Of a stretch of DNA of 64,000 nt, positions 16,576 through 26,147 are shown in pieces. The notes beneath the pieces were generated by a model. That model was not told where the DNA came from. It searched no databases and saw only the letters and a list, made by a program, of their open reading frames with translations. Source of the DNA: an uncultured Eubacterium sp. GTDB taxonomy: Bacteria > Bacillota > Clostridia > Lachnospirales > Lachnospiraceae. A program made the position numbers and the translations under genes. Position 1 is the first letter of the stretch. The number at the start of each line of letters is the position of its first letter. The DNA lies in contig CAKRFN010000002.1 in assembly GCA_934320655.1 (NCBI GenBank), positions 186,001-250,000 on the forward strand. Direction: 5' to 3'.

Positions 16576-19379
16576 CACGACTCACCGCCTTCCAACTGTG
16601 TCTGAAGCGCCTGCAGCTTCTTCGCTGCCGCACCCATCTCGAAATCCCCGACATCGCGCCGGATCTCTGAGAGCAACGTTCCCACCGGAGTTCCCCCGTA
16701 GGCTGCACCGGCGATCTCATCCATCAGCGTCTCCGCCCGCTCTGCCTCATAGGTATCCAGATAACTGTGCAGCTCCGACAGCTTTTCCTGCAGCTGTGCG
16801 CCGGACAGCTCTGTCATCCCGGACTGCCCCTGCACCGCCTCCGCAGGCTCTGTGCTCTGTTCCTGCACATGCTCCGACGCTGCGAGCTGTATTCCCAGCA
16901 CCTCCGCGAACATCCGCGCCGTATCCGTATAGCTTTGCATACATGCATCATGAAACTGTGACATATATGCAAGATCGCTTTTCTTCGCTGCACCCTCGAG
17001 CTTTCTCGCCTGCTCGGACAGCGCATCCGCACCGATCATTTTGGCAGAGCTCTTGAGTGCATGCATACTGATCCGGTAGTTTGCGGTATCCTCCGTCTCA
17101 TAAGCCGTCCGGAGTGTCTGCTCCTTTGGCGGATATTCGATGCAGAACCGTTCGAGAATCTGGCGGTAAAAGCTGACATCCGACATGCAGTACTGGAGCG
17201 CCTGCGACGTATGGATGCCCTGCGCCTCCAGCTCATCGACCCAGTCACCGGAAGCTGCCGGTACAACGATAAAGTCGTCTTCAGCCGTGGGCTGTCCGTC
17301 GGACGGCGCATCCGCATCCTGCTCCGCGCTGATATATTCGATCTGATTGACCGGTACGAGCTTTCGCAGTACACGCTCAAGCTCCTGTGTCTCAATCGGC
17401 TTGGAAACAAACTCGTCAAAGCCCTCTCGCGCAAACATCTCACGCGCCCCGCTGACGGCATTCGCGGTAAATGCGACCGCTGTCACATCCCTGCCATTTG
17501 CCGCGTGCAGCTTTCTGATCCGGTGCAGCGTCTCCACCCCGTCCAGTCCCGGCATCATATGATCCAGAAACAGCAGGTCAAAATCCTCTTTCTCGCAGAT
17601 CTCAATCGCCTCGAAACCGCTCTGTGCAGTCGTTACCTGCATCTGATAGCCGCCGAGGATGCCCTGTGCAACCATCAGGTTCATCGGTTCATCGTCCACA
17701 ACGAGTACCTTTGTATGAGGGCAGACCATCCGCTGATCCTGTCCGCGCTCCACATGCTTTGCCGAATGCGTATTTAAAATAGTGACGAGCGGCAGCCCGT
17801 AAAACGGCTTTTTCAACACGATCATCCGGCTGCCCTGCGGTAAATCAAATGTCCCTCCGGCAATCACTATCACGCAGATATTCCGGTCCAGACTCTCAAA
17901 ATAATCCGGCGCTTTCTCATATTCCTCCTGACCGATAATCAGATGCGTGAGCTGATAGACCTCCACGAGCCGCTTTAATTCTTTCTCATCGGAAACCCTG
18001 TGCAGCTTCACATCGAGTCCGCATACCAGATGGCTGATCAGATCATCATAATAGCCGCGCACCGTCGGCACTTCGTACTTTTTCGGGCTGAGATAGCACC
18101 CCAGACACAGTTCTTCGCGGTTCTCAAGCATCATGCCCGGCGCCACATCCATGACCTTCTGCGGGATGCTGACAAACACGGTCGTACCCTCCTCCGGCTT
18201 ACTCTGTATCTGCACAAAGCCGTCCATCGCAGCCACCATTCCGTAGACAATGGACAATCCGAGCCCGAGTCCTCCCGCCTTGCGGTTTCTGCCCTCACTC
18301 GACTGGAAAAAACGCTCGGTGATCTGTGCCATATGCTCCGGCGCAATTCCCTCGCCGGTATCGCTCACCTGTATACATAAATTCACGCCGTATTCTTTTT
18401 CACGTGTATAGATGCGTACATAGACGCCACCCCGGTGTGTAAATTTGACGGCATTCCCGACCAGATGCCTGACGATTTTCTTGATTTTTCTCCCGTCGCC
18501 TTCCAATACCGCAGGTATCCGGGCATCAATATCCAGCACCAGCTCCGGCTCATGCTCCCCGGACAGATGTGCTCTGCCCATAATCAGATCATTAACGATC
18601 GATGTCATCATATACGGCTCATTGCTCACACAGATCCGCCCGGTATCGATCTCCGTATAGTCCAGAATATCCTCAATCTGTCCAAACAGCCGGTTTCCTG
18701 CCTGCTGTACGGCGAGTAACTGATCCCGTGTCTCCACATCCGTATGTTTTTTCAGCATGACGGAAGTAATGCCCGTCACGGCATTGATCGGCGTGCGCAG
18801 CTCATGTGAAACATTCGCCAGAAAATTTTCCGTCCGTTCATTGATCTGTTCGTGCAGCCGGATCGTTTCCTCCGCTTTTTTGCGCTCACGGGCCCGCCAT
18901 TGCAGAATGATCCTGACCAGATAGTCACTCAGGCACACGAGCACAATATGCAGCGCCGTCCGGCTGACGTTGAGCACATCCCATTCCCAGTGATCCCTGA
19001 CGACAAACAGCAGATCATATCCCATCGTCACCAGATACGTGAGCAGTCCGAAACGGACAACACTCATTTTTTCAATGACAATACACACGACCATATACAT
19101 AATCATGACCGGAGCAAGATCGTAAATACTCGTCTCATGTACCCCATAAAAGAAAAATGCCAGCATGGACAAAATCACATACAACCACAGCCGGTTCTGC
19201 GCCGACAGCTGCTCCGTGACATAAACTGCCCAACTGACAATCACTCCGATCAGCAGAAGCATGACCGCTTCCATATTCCACCCCAGCAGCACAGACTCCA
19301 CCGCCAGAATGACAGACATCCCCGTTAATATGATGAGCAGCATCAGATGTGCTGCCCGCTGTCTCTCACGATCACTCAT
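16575..19379 (-). CDS. Hybrid sensor histidine kinase with receiver and Hpt domains
   Basis: A 934-residue membrane kinase built for a multistep phosphorelay. Order: about six hydrophobic segments (10-165), HisKA with NVSHELRTPINAVTG (near 190), HATPase with AGGLGLGLSIVYG, a degenerate receiver-like segment (about 425-550) that keeps the KKPF end but has no acceptor Asp in its THLIIGQEEY stretch, a true receiver VLVVDDEPMNLMV...LLFLDHMMPGLDG, and an Hpt domain with HALKSSAKMIGA (about 780), then an Ala/Glu-rich helical tail. It lies four bases after a receiver-HD-GYP gene and overlaps the DegV-fused kinase gene, so the three likely form one circuit. Confidence 0.88.
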   Translation of the reverse strand: MSDRERQRAAHLMLLIILTGMSVILAVESVLLGWNMEAVMLLLIGVIVSWAVYVTEQLSAQNRLWLYVILSMLAFFFYGVHETSIYDLAPVMIMYMVVCIVIEKMSVVRFGLLTYLVTMGYDLLFVVRDHWEWDVLNVSRTALHIVLVCLSDYLVRIILQWRARERKKAEETIRLHEQINERTENFLANVSHELRTPINAVTGITSVMLKKHTDVETRDQLLAVQQAGNRLFGQIEDILDYTEIDTGRICVSNEPYMMTSIVNDLIMGRAHLSGEHEPELVLDIDARIPAVLEGDGRKIKKIVRHLVGNAVKFTHRGGVYVRIYTREKEYGVNLCIQVSDTGEGIAPEHMAQITERFFQSSEGRNRKAGGLGLGLSIVYGMVAAMDGFVQIQSKPEEGTTVFVSIPQKVMDVAPGMMLENREELCLGCYLSPKKYEVPTVRGYYDDLISHLVCGLDVKLHRVSDEKELKRLVEVYQLTHLIIGQEEYEKAPDYFESLDRNICVIVIAGGTFDLPQGSRMIVLKKPFYGLPLVTILNTHSAKHVERGQDQRMVCPHTKVLVVDDEPMNLMVAQGILGGYQMQVTTAQSGFEAIEICEKEDFDLLFLDHMMPGLDGVETLHRIRKLHAANGRDVTAVAFTANAVSGAREMFAREGFDEFVSKPIETQELERVLRKLVPVNQIEYISAEQDADAPSDGQPTAEDDFIVVPAASGDWVDELEAQGIHTSQALQYCMSDVSFYRQILERFCIEYPPKEQTLRTAYETEDTANYRISMHALKSSAKMIGADALSEQARKLEGAAKKSDLAYMSQFHDACMQSYTDTARMFAEVLGIQLAASEHVQEQSTEPAEAVQGQSGMTELSGAQLQEKLSELHSYLDTYEAERAETLMDEIAGAAYGGTPVGTLLSEIRRDVGDFEMGAAAKKLQALQTQLEGGES

Positions 19380-19383
19380 CGAC

Positions 19384-20409
19384 TCACTCCTCCCGCATGT
19401 GGTAGTCCGTATCCTCGGAAATCATTTGCAGCATAATATCTGCAAATACAGGGTCAAACTGCGTTCCTTTTCCCTTTTCCAGTTCCTCACAAATATACTG
19501 CTGCGACAGTACATCACGGTAACTTCTGCGCGAGCTCATCGCATCGTATGCGTCCGCAACCGCTATGATACGTGCATCCAGCGGAATGTCCTCACCCGCA
19601 AGTCCATCCGGATAGCCCCTTCCGTCGTAGCGTTCGTGATGCCATCTGGCCCCGACCGCCAACTGCGGAAATTCCGAAATATTTTTGAGAATACGCGCAC
19701 CCAGCAGCGAATGCGTCTTGATCTCTGCGTACTCCTCATCGGAAAGTCTGGCCGGCTTGTTGATAATCGCCTCCGGAATACCGATCTTTCCCACATCGTG
19801 CAGCAGACCGATCATATAGATCTCCTCCTGCTCCTTTTCGGAAAAACCTGCCCGGCGCGCGATCTCCCGCGAATACTCCGCCACGCGGGTCGAGTGTCCG
19901 TTCGTATAAGTATCCTTCGCATCGATCGCACCCGAGAGCGTCTCCACGATCTGCATCGATATTTTTTCCAGCTTTTCATGCTGCTGTAACACTTCTTCGG
20001 TCTTTTTCTCCACCTCTAAGGAGAGATCTGTCTGTAAACGGATCAGGTCAATCGTATGTCTGACACGCAGCAGCAGCACCTCCGGCACAAACGGTTTTTT
20101 GATAAAATCCATCGCGCCCGCCTGTAAGCCACGCGCCTCCGCACCGCTGTCATCATCCGCCGTCAGAAAAATGACCGGAATGCCCGCTGTATGCGGGTCA
20201 TTCTGTACCGCCTTCAACGTCTCATAACCGTCCATCCCCGGCATATGTATATCCAGAAGGATCAGATCCGGCCTGTTTTCCTGCAAAAAATGCAGCGCAT
20301 CTTCACCTGATTTAAGACAACTGACGCGCATCTGCTGTCCGCTCAGAATATGGCTCGCCATACGAAGATTTGAAGGATCATCGTCTACAACCAATACCCA
20401 ATCTTCCAT
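19384..20409 (-). CDS. Response regulator with HD-GYP output (c-di-GMP phosphodiesterase)
   Basis: A 341-residue RpfG-type regulator: receiver domain VLVVDDDPSNLRMA...LILLDIHMPGMDG with FLTADD and KKPF, a short coiled linker, and an HD-GYP domain (TNGHSTRVAEYS, LLHDVGKIGIP, RWHHERYDGRGYP, AVADAYDAMSSRRSYR). It should link phosphorylation by the kinases encoded just downstream to cyclic-di-GMP breakdown. The start follows a GGGGGAGAGGG site 25 bases after the thiN stop, so the three signalling genes may be co-transcribed with the house-keeping cluster upstream. Confidence 0.9.
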   Translation of the reverse strand: MEDWVLVVDDDPSNLRMASHILSGQQMRVSCLKSGEDALHFLQENRPDLILLDIHMPGMDGYETLKAVQNDPHTAGIPVIFLTADDDSGAEARGLQAGAMDFIKKPFVPEVLLLRVRHTIDLIRLQTDLSLEVEKKTEEVLQQHEKLEKISMQIVETLSGAIDAKDTYTNGHSTRVAEYSREIARRAGFSEKEQEEIYMIGLLHDVGKIGIPEAIINKPARLSDEEYAEIKTHSLLGARILKNISEFPQLAVGARWHHERYDGRGYPDGLAGEDIPLDARIIAVADAYDAMSSRRSYRDVLSQQYICEELEKGKGTQFDPVFADIMLQMISEDTDYHMREE

Positions 20410-20434
20410 TATTACCCTCTCCCCCTGTTTTCCG

Positions 20435-21094
20435 TCAATCCTTTGACTCTATCACAAACATCATTCCGTCCGTAAAACAGATCCGCGCCTGTTCCTCCAC
20501 GATCTCATTGCTGATCCCAAGCGTCACCCCCGGCGCAAGATCCACATGATCGAGCGGATATTTCATCCCATAAAGCGACACGTTCACGGTACTGTTATAC
20601 GGAATCAATGAGATGTATGTGCCGTACTGTTCCTCTCTGCCGATCGTGAGCGGGTGGTCAATGAGACGCACCCGGTTGTGCACATCGAGCAAAAAGATCT
20701 CTGTTCCATGCTCTAACCCCATATCGAGCAGCTGCAGATTGCCCAGCACATGATCCAGCCGGCTGCCGACCGCCCCCACCAGATCAATGTGATCCGGCTG
20801 TAAATCCAATGCACGCCGCACTGCCAGCTCGGTGTCCGTCCAGTCCTTTTCCGATGGAAACTGCTCCATCCGTACCTGTGAGTTCTCTTTAAAATAACGT
20901 ACAAACGACTCATCCGCAGAATCAAAATCACCGACGATCAGATCCGGATACAGCCCGTTGCGGCGGAAAAATTCCATGCCCCTGTCACATGCGATCACGA
21001 AATCATAGCCCTGTTCCGCGATCAGTCCGCACACAAATGTATCCGCGATGTCCCCGCCGGTGACAATCAATATCGTTTTACGATTCATATTCAC
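20435..21094 (-). CDS. thiN: Thiamine pyrophosphokinase
   Basis: Transfers pyrophosphate from ATP to thiamine, giving thiamine diphosphate. The 219-residue protein shows IACDRGMEFF, LIVGDFDSAD, SEKDWTDTELAV and GSRLDHVLGN, the ordered motifs of thiamine diphosphokinases. It starts five bases after rsgA. In related genomes rpe (ribulose-phosphate epimerase) usually lies between rsgA and thiN; it is not here. Confidence 0.92.
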   Translation of the reverse strand: MNMNRKTILIVTGGDIADTFVCGLIAEQGYDFVIACDRGMEFFRRNGLYPDLIVGDFDSADESFVRYFKENSQVRMEQFPSEKDWTDTELAVRRALDLQPDHIDLVGAVGSRLDHVLGNLQLLDMGLEHGTEIFLLDVHNRVRLIDHPLTIGREEQYGTYISLIPYNSTVNVSLYGMKYPLDHVDLAPGVTLGISNEIVEEQARICFTDGMMFVIESKD

Positions 21095-21099
21095 TACCT

Positions 21100-21984
21100 T
21101 TAATATCTGTTTTTTTCCTGTTCCTTTAATTCCTCATACAACTGCACATAATTATCATAGCGCAGCTTTGAGATCTGTCCGTCTGCGAGTGCCTGCTTGA
21201 CGCCGCAGTCCGGCTCACTGATATGGCTGCACCCCTGAAACCTGCAATACGGCTCGAACGCCGCGAACTCGGTATAATACTGCTGCAGCTCTTCCTTGTC
21301 CATAGACGGCAGATACAGCGACGAAAAGCCCGGTGTGTCCATAATATACGAATTGCCCTCGATATGGATGAGCTGGGTATGTCTGGTCGTCTGCTTTCCC
21401 CTGCCGATCTTTTTGGAGACTGCTCCGGTCTCCATCTGTATCTTTGGCTGCAAACGGTTGATCAGTGACGACTTTCCCGCGCCCGACGGACCTGCGATCG
21501 TCGTCGTCTTGCCGTGTAGCTGCTTCATCAGACGGTCGATCCCCTCGTCCTTTTTGACGCTGATAAATTCGACCGGATAACCGCATGCCTCATAGCCTGC
21601 GGCATAGCTTTGCTTTACCTCCTCCGATACGAGATCCGACTTGTTAAAACAGATGCATACCGGCACATCCTGACGCGCCATCAGCACGAGAAAACGGTCG
21701 AGCAGATTGAAATTCGGGTCCGGTGTTGCCGCCGCAAACACGATCAGCGCCATATCGACATTCGCCACTGCCGGGCGGATCAGCGCATTGCGTCTCGGCA
21801 GAATGCGCACGATATTCCCCTTTTTTTCTGTCTCATCAATAATATCGATCTCCACGAGATCTCCGACCAGAGGCTTGACCCCCTGCTGTCTGAACACCCC
21901 TTTTGCCTTACATTCATAGATTCCGGATTCTACTATGTGAACATAATAAAACCCGGAAATCCCTTTTAGTATCTTTCCCTGCAT
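21100..21984 (-). CDS. rsgA: Ribosome small-subunit GTPase RsgA
   Basis: Circularly permuted GTPase that checks 30S subunit maturation. N-terminal OB fold, then NKSD (G4) before GPSGAGKSS (G1) and DTPGF (G3), and a C-terminal zinc-binding region CRFQGCSHISEPDCGVK. About 294 residues. ATG at 21984 is taken as start; a TTG two codons upstream is closer to the AAGGAATC site and could be used. It sits between the PASTA kinase and thiN in a conserved order. Confidence 0.94.
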   Translation of the reverse strand: MQGKILKGISGFYYVHIVESGIYECKAKGVFRQQGVKPLVGDLVEIDIIDETEKKGNIVRILPRRNALIRPAVANVDMALIVFAAATPDPNFNLLDRFLVLMARQDVPVCICFNKSDLVSEEVKQSYAAGYEACGYPVEFISVKKDEGIDRLMKQLHGKTTTIAGPSGAGKSSLINRLQPKIQMETGAVSKKIGRGKQTTRHTQLIHIEGNSYIMDTPGFSSLYLPSMDKEELQQYYTEFAAFEPYCRFQGCSHISEPDCGVKQALADGQISKLRYDNYVQLYEELKEQEKNRY

Positions 21985-22014
21985 GTGCAAAGATTCCTTT
22001 ATGATTTTGTCTGC

Positions 22015-24084
22015 CTAGTTTTGTTTCTCGAAGGTTGCTGCGACATTCTGTGTACTCGTCGTTACGTTTCCTTCCTCATCCTCCATCACCCACTCGATGA
22101 TGAGGTTTCCGCTCGAGCTCTTGATGTTTAATACCTCGATATGGAACGGGAACGATGCAGCCGATACATTTGCCCATGAATCCAGCTCGTTTCCGTCCGC
22201 ATCCTGCAATGTGATATTGGCTGAAACGACCGTATCATCGTTCGGCAGCTTGATATTCGCACGCAGCATATAGAGCTCTTCCTTTTTGCCGAGACTGACC
22301 GTAATATTGACCGTCGTACCGCTGTATACCGTCTTGCCCGCTGCCTCGCTCTGGTCGATGACTTTTCCTTCCTCGACCGTATCACTGTAGTCGGAGTTTA
22401 CCGTACCACACTGGAGACCCTTTTCCTCCAATGCCTTGCGCGCCCCAGACTCTGTCATGTTTTTCAGGTTGGGAACTGCGACAGACTGTCTGCCCTGACT
22501 GACCACGATCGTCACCTTTGTGCCGCCTGCCACCGATGCACCGCTCTCCGGACTCTGACGGATGACCGTGCCCTCTGCGACCGTGTCGGAATTCTCATAT
22601 TCCCTGTTATAGTCCAGTCCCGCATCGGTCAGCATGCCGATCGCTGCGGTGTCTGTATATCCGGTCACCTGAGGCACTGTAACGGTTTCCTCCGTGTCCT
22701 CCTCGTTCTTGCCGCTGCTGACGGTGACACGTACCATCGTGCCCTCATCGACCATATCTCCCACCGGAATATCTTGATTGATAATCTGACCCTGCTCATA
22801 TTCATCGGAGAACTCGGTCGCTGACTGATAGATCTTGAGTCCCATATTCTCTAATTCTGTCTTTGCCTGATCGAAGTTCTTGCCCTTTAAATCGATCATC
22901 TCGATCTTGCCGGACTCATCGACGACAGCTGCCGGATCTTCCGGTTCTTCCTTCTGATCCTTTTTGCCCCCGAAAAGACCTACCATGCTGCCGATCAGAT
23001 AGATAATGATAATAATAATGATCACACCGGTCACGATACCGAGGATTGTAACTGCCTTCTCCATCTTCGGATTCAGAAAACCGCCTTCTTCATCCTCGTC
23101 GTCATCCTCATCATCATCGTAATCATAGGTTTTCTTCGCTGCCGTTTTTTCTGCGGCTGTATAATTTTTATTCGCGTGCTCCTTGATGCCGCGCACATCT
23201 TCCTCGCGGATAATCGTCGTTTTTGCCTGACTGACACCCGAATCGATCCTCACGAAATCGTCATCCGGTGTCATCAGCGCCTTTTTCAGATCCACAAGCA
23301 GTTCACCCATCGTCGCATAACGGCGGTCCTGACTCTTCTGTGTACATTTGAGAATAATCTTCTCTAAGCTGACCGGCAGATCCGGTGCGTACACGGACGG
23401 TGCGACCATTTCCTCCTGTAAATGCTGGATCGCAATCGCCACGGTCGTATCCCCGTCAAACGGCACACGGCCCGTCACCATCTCATACATCACGATACCG
23501 AGTGAATAAATATCACTCTTGCCGTCCACAAAGCCATTGCGCGCCTGCTCCGGTGACGTATAATGCACGCTGCCCATCACATCGGAATGAATCGTGTTGG
23601 AGGTCGCAGCGCGTGCGATACCGAAATCCGTGACCTTGACCTTGCCCTCATTCGAGATCATGATATTCTGGGGCTTGATGTCACGGTGTACGATATTGTT
23701 ATTGTGCGCAGCCTCGATACCGCGTGCCACCTGTATCGCGATGCTGATCGCTTCCTTGTAGTTGAGCTGTCCCTTTTTCTCGATATAGGTCTTTAGCGTG
23801 ATGCCCTCAACATACTCCATCACAATATAGTGCATGTGCTCCTCGCTGCCGACATCATAGATATTGACAATGTTCGGATGCTGCAGACCCGCTGCGGACT
23901 GTGCCTCCGTGTGGAACTTTGTCACAAAGTTTACGTCCTCCGCAAACTCCGGCTTTAACACCTTGACTGCAACAAAACGTCCAAGCACCTGATCTTTTGC
24001 TTTATATACGTCCGACATTCCGCCGGCACCGATCTTTTCCAGTATCTCATACCGGTCTGCTATAAATGATCCTATTTCCAACAT
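22015..24084 (-). CDS. prkC: PASTA-domain Ser/Thr protein kinase (PrkC/Stk1)
   Basis: Membrane kinase that senses cell-wall fragments and controls growth, division and spore germination in Firmicutes. The 689-residue protein has a Hanks kinase domain (GAGGMSDVYKA, AVKVLK, HRDIKPQNIM, DFGIA), an acidic linker with a DDDEDDDEDEE run, one TM segment (about 345-367) and three PASTA repeats followed by an unusual beta-rich C-terminal domain of about 90 residues (ANITLQDADGNELDSW) outside the cell. The PP2C phosphatase gene lies directly upstream, the usual partner. Confidence 0.94.
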   Translation of the reverse strand: MLEIGSFIADRYEILEKIGAGGMSDVYKAKDQVLGRFVAVKVLKPEFAEDVNFVTKFHTEAQSAAGLQHPNIVNIYDVGSEEHMHYIVMEYVEGITLKTYIEKKGQLNYKEAISIAIQVARGIEAAHNNNIVHRDIKPQNIMISNEGKVKVTDFGIARAATSNTIHSDVMGSVHYTSPEQARNGFVDGKSDIYSLGIVMYEMVTGRVPFDGDTTVAIAIQHLQEEMVAPSVYAPDLPVSLEKIILKCTQKSQDRRYATMGELLVDLKKALMTPDDDFVRIDSGVSQAKTTIIREEDVRGIKEHANKNYTAAEKTAAKKTYDYDDDEDDDEDEEGGFLNPKMEKAVTILGIVTGVIIIIIIIYLIGSMVGLFGGKKDQKEEPEDPAAVVDESGKIEMIDLKGKNFDQAKTELENMGLKIYQSATEFSDEYEQGQIINQDIPVGDMVDEGTMVRVTVSSGKNEEDTEETVTVPQVTGYTDTAAIGMLTDAGLDYNREYENSDTVAEGTVIRQSPESGASVAGGTKVTIVVSQGRQSVAVPNLKNMTESGARKALEEKGLQCGTVNSDYSDTVEEGKVIDQSEAAGKTVYSGTTVNITVSLGKKEELYMLRANIKLPNDDTVVSANITLQDADGNELDSWANVSAASFPFHIEVLNIKSSSGNLIIEWVMEDEEGNVTTSTQNVAATFEKQN

Positions 24085-24108
24085 ACTCTCTCACCTCAAA
24101 TATTCTAG

Positions 24109-24828
24109 CTATATCTCAATCACGGCAACCGTGATATTATCTTTTCCGCCCCCGCGGTTCGCGGCCTCTACCAGATGCTGTACCTTTTCTACCACATCGC
24201 GGCCGGTCTGTAAAATCTGCCGGATGTCCGTATCGTCTACCATATTGGACAGTCCGTCCGTACACATGAGTACCACATCTCCGGGCCGGATCTGCTGCTC
24301 GAAAAAGTCGATCTCCAGATCCTCAAAGGCGCCGACTGCGCGCGTGATAATATTTTTATCCGGATGGGATCTCGCTTCCGACGGCTGCATCTCCCCCATG
24401 CGCACCATCTCCTGCACAAGCGAATGATCCTTTGTGATCTGCTCTAACTCGTCACGCAGCAGATACAATCTGCTGTCCCCGATATTCGCCACGTACATGC
24501 AGTCATTCACGATCGTTGCGATCACGGCTGTCGTTCCCATGCCGTTTAGGCTTTCTTCACTTTTTGCCATTGCCATCAGACTGGCATTTGTCTTGTTCAG
24601 CGCACCGCGGATCAGATCGACCGGACTCGTCATCGGCGCATGCTCTATGTAGGACACGATCTGCTCGACCGTATACTTGGAAGCAAAATCGCCGGCGTTA
24701 TGACCGCCCATGCCATCCGCCACGATAAAAAGATTCGGGAGATTTCCCACCGGACTCTCAGAGGTATATACATAATCCTGATTTGACTCCCGAACTCTCC
24801 CAATGTCCGTCAGGGAAAATGTCTTCAT
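24109..24828 (-). CDS. prpC: PP2C-family Ser/Thr phosphatase (Stp/PrpC)
   Basis: Counteracts the PASTA kinase by removing Ser/Thr phosphates. The 239-residue metal-dependent enzyme has VRESNQDYVY, FIVADGMGGHNAGDFAS, GTTAVIATI, ANIGDSRLYLL, KDHSLVQEMVRMGE and GKDNITVAVIEI with all expected Asp ligands. It lies 24 bases before the kinase gene. A terminator separates it from rlmN, so the phosphatase-kinase-rsgA-thiN set may start from a promoter in the 24830-24940 gap, although I could not fix one. Confidence 0.94.
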   Translation of the reverse strand: MKTFSLTDIGRVRESNQDYVYTSESPVGNLPNLFIVADGMGGHNAGDFASKYTVEQIVSYIEHAPMTSPVDLIRGALNKTNASLMAMAKSEESLNGMGTTAVIATIVNDCMYVANIGDSRLYLLRDELEQITKDHSLVQEMVRMGEMQPSEARSHPDKNIITRAVGAFEDLEIDFFEQQIRPGDVVLMCTDGLSNMVDDTDIRQILQTGRDVVEKVQHLVEAANRGGGKDNITVAVIEI

Positions 24829-24951
24829 CCTTTATCGCCTGCCTTTCCTTACTGAATCATCGCTGCCGGTTTGTACGGACAGCGGTCGGTTATGTGGATT
24901 TGCCTGCAAAACCCCATAATCTTTATTATGGTATCACACTGAATAAAAAAA

Positions 24952-24985
24952 AGCAAGAGACGGGCATCCGCCGCCCGCTCCTGCT
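24952..24985 (-). terminator. Terminator after rlmN
   Basis: AGCAAGAGACGGGC (24952-24965) against GCCCGCTCCTGCT (24973-24985) with one bulge; on the minus strand it is followed by eight T. Confidence 0.8.
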
Positions 24986-25009
24986 CTGTTCCGATAGCAT
25001 ATCATCTAA

Positions 25010-25071
25010 TCACACTCCGGTAACATGCTATCTGATTTACGCTCCGGTAACATATCCGATCACGCTCCGGT
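25010..25071 (-). repeat. Three-copy degenerate repeat spanning the rlmN stop codon
   Basis: On the minus strand ACCGGAG(C/T)GT occurs three times (25065-25071, 25042-25048, 25015-25021 as cores), spaced 23 and 27 bases, with related spacers such as TATGTT and GCATGTT. The first copy contains the rlmN stop; the others lie between the stop and the terminator. Each copy carries a stop triplet in the same place (TGA, TAA, TGA). Confidence 0.6.
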
Positions 25072-26118
25072 CTGTGCGGCGTCCATATGGCGCTTGCGCA
25101 GCTGTCCGCACGCCCCGTCGATATCGCGCCCCATCTCACGCCGTACGGTGGCATTGATCCCGTTCTTTTCCAGCTTCTGCCGAAATGCCTCGACAACCGC
25201 CCGCTCGGACTGTACATAGTCGCGCTCCTTGATCGGATTGACCGGTATCAGATTGATATGGCAGTTTTTGCCCTTTAACATCCGGCATAAGCCTTCCACA
25301 TCCGCATCGGTATCATTCACACCGCCGACCAGCGAATACTCGAACGTGACCCGCCTGCCGGTCTGGCTGAAATAATAATCACACGCCGCCAGCACATCCG
25401 CCAGCTCATATTTGTTCGCAATCGGCATCAGTTCCTTCCGCTTTTCCTGACTGGATGCGTGCAGCGACAACGCCAGTGTGATCTGCAATTTCAGATCTGC
25501 CAGCTCCCGAATCCGCGGCACGAGTCCGCAGGTCGACACGGTCAGGTTACGCTGGCTGATATTCAGTCCGTGCGTATCTGTCAGCATCCGGATAAACACA
25601 AGCAGATTGTCGTAATTATCTAACGGTTCGCCGCTTCCCATCACCACGACATTGGAAATACGCTCGCCGATGTCACAGCCGATGCGGTAGATCTGTTCGA
25701 GCATCTCCGCAGGTGTGAGGCTGCGCGCGAGCCCGTCCAGCGTCGATGCGCAGAACCGGCAGCCCATCCGACAGCCAGCCTGTGAGGAAATACACACGCT
25801 GTTTCCATGCTTATAGCGCATCAGCACGCTCTCGATCACATTGCCATCAGACAGTCCGAACAGATATTTGCGCGTTCCGTCCTGCTTGGAGATCTGGACA
25901 TCCAGCTGTTTTAAAACCGTGAATGTACACTGCTCCTTCAACTGTTCGCGCAGCCCTTTGGACAAGTTGGTCATGGCATCGATCGAAGTGACATGTCTGA
26001 CATGCATCCACTCATAAATCTGCGTCGCACGGAACTTTTTTTCCCCGATCTGTGTCATATATGCACACAGCGAATCGTAATCCGCCGATTTTAAATCAAA
26101 TTTCTTCGTCAAATCCAT
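25060..26118 (-). CDS. rlmN: 23S rRNA (A2503)-C2 / tRNA (A37)-C2 methyltransferase
   Basis: Radical SAM enzyme that methylates C2 of A2503 in 23S rRNA and A37 in some tRNAs. 352 residues with the iron-sulfur motif CRMGCRFCAS, SGEPLDNYDNL, NLTVSTCGLVPRI, SLVGGVNDTD and the catalytic cysteine near the end (GRDIDGACGQL). It follows rsmB by 29 bases in the conserved cluster. The C-terminal tail (MDAAQTGA) ends inside a small repeat. Confidence 0.95.
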   Translation of the reverse strand: MDLTKKFDLKSADYDSLCAYMTQIGEKKFRATQIYEWMHVRHVTSIDAMTNLSKGLREQLKEQCTFTVLKQLDVQISKQDGTRKYLFGLSDGNVIESVLMRYKHGNSVCISSQAGCRMGCRFCASTLDGLARSLTPAEMLEQIYRIGCDIGERISNVVVMGSGEPLDNYDNLLVFIRMLTDTHGLNISQRNLTVSTCGLVPRIRELADLKLQITLALSLHASSQEKRKELMPIANKYELADVLAACDYYFSQTGRRVTFEYSLVGGVNDTDADVEGLCRMLKGKNCHINLIPVNPIKERDYVQSERAVVEAFRQKLEKNGINATVRREMGRDIDGACGQLRKRHMDAAQTGA

Positions 26119-26147
26119 CTTATTTTCCAGTTCTGCGATTTTCTTTT

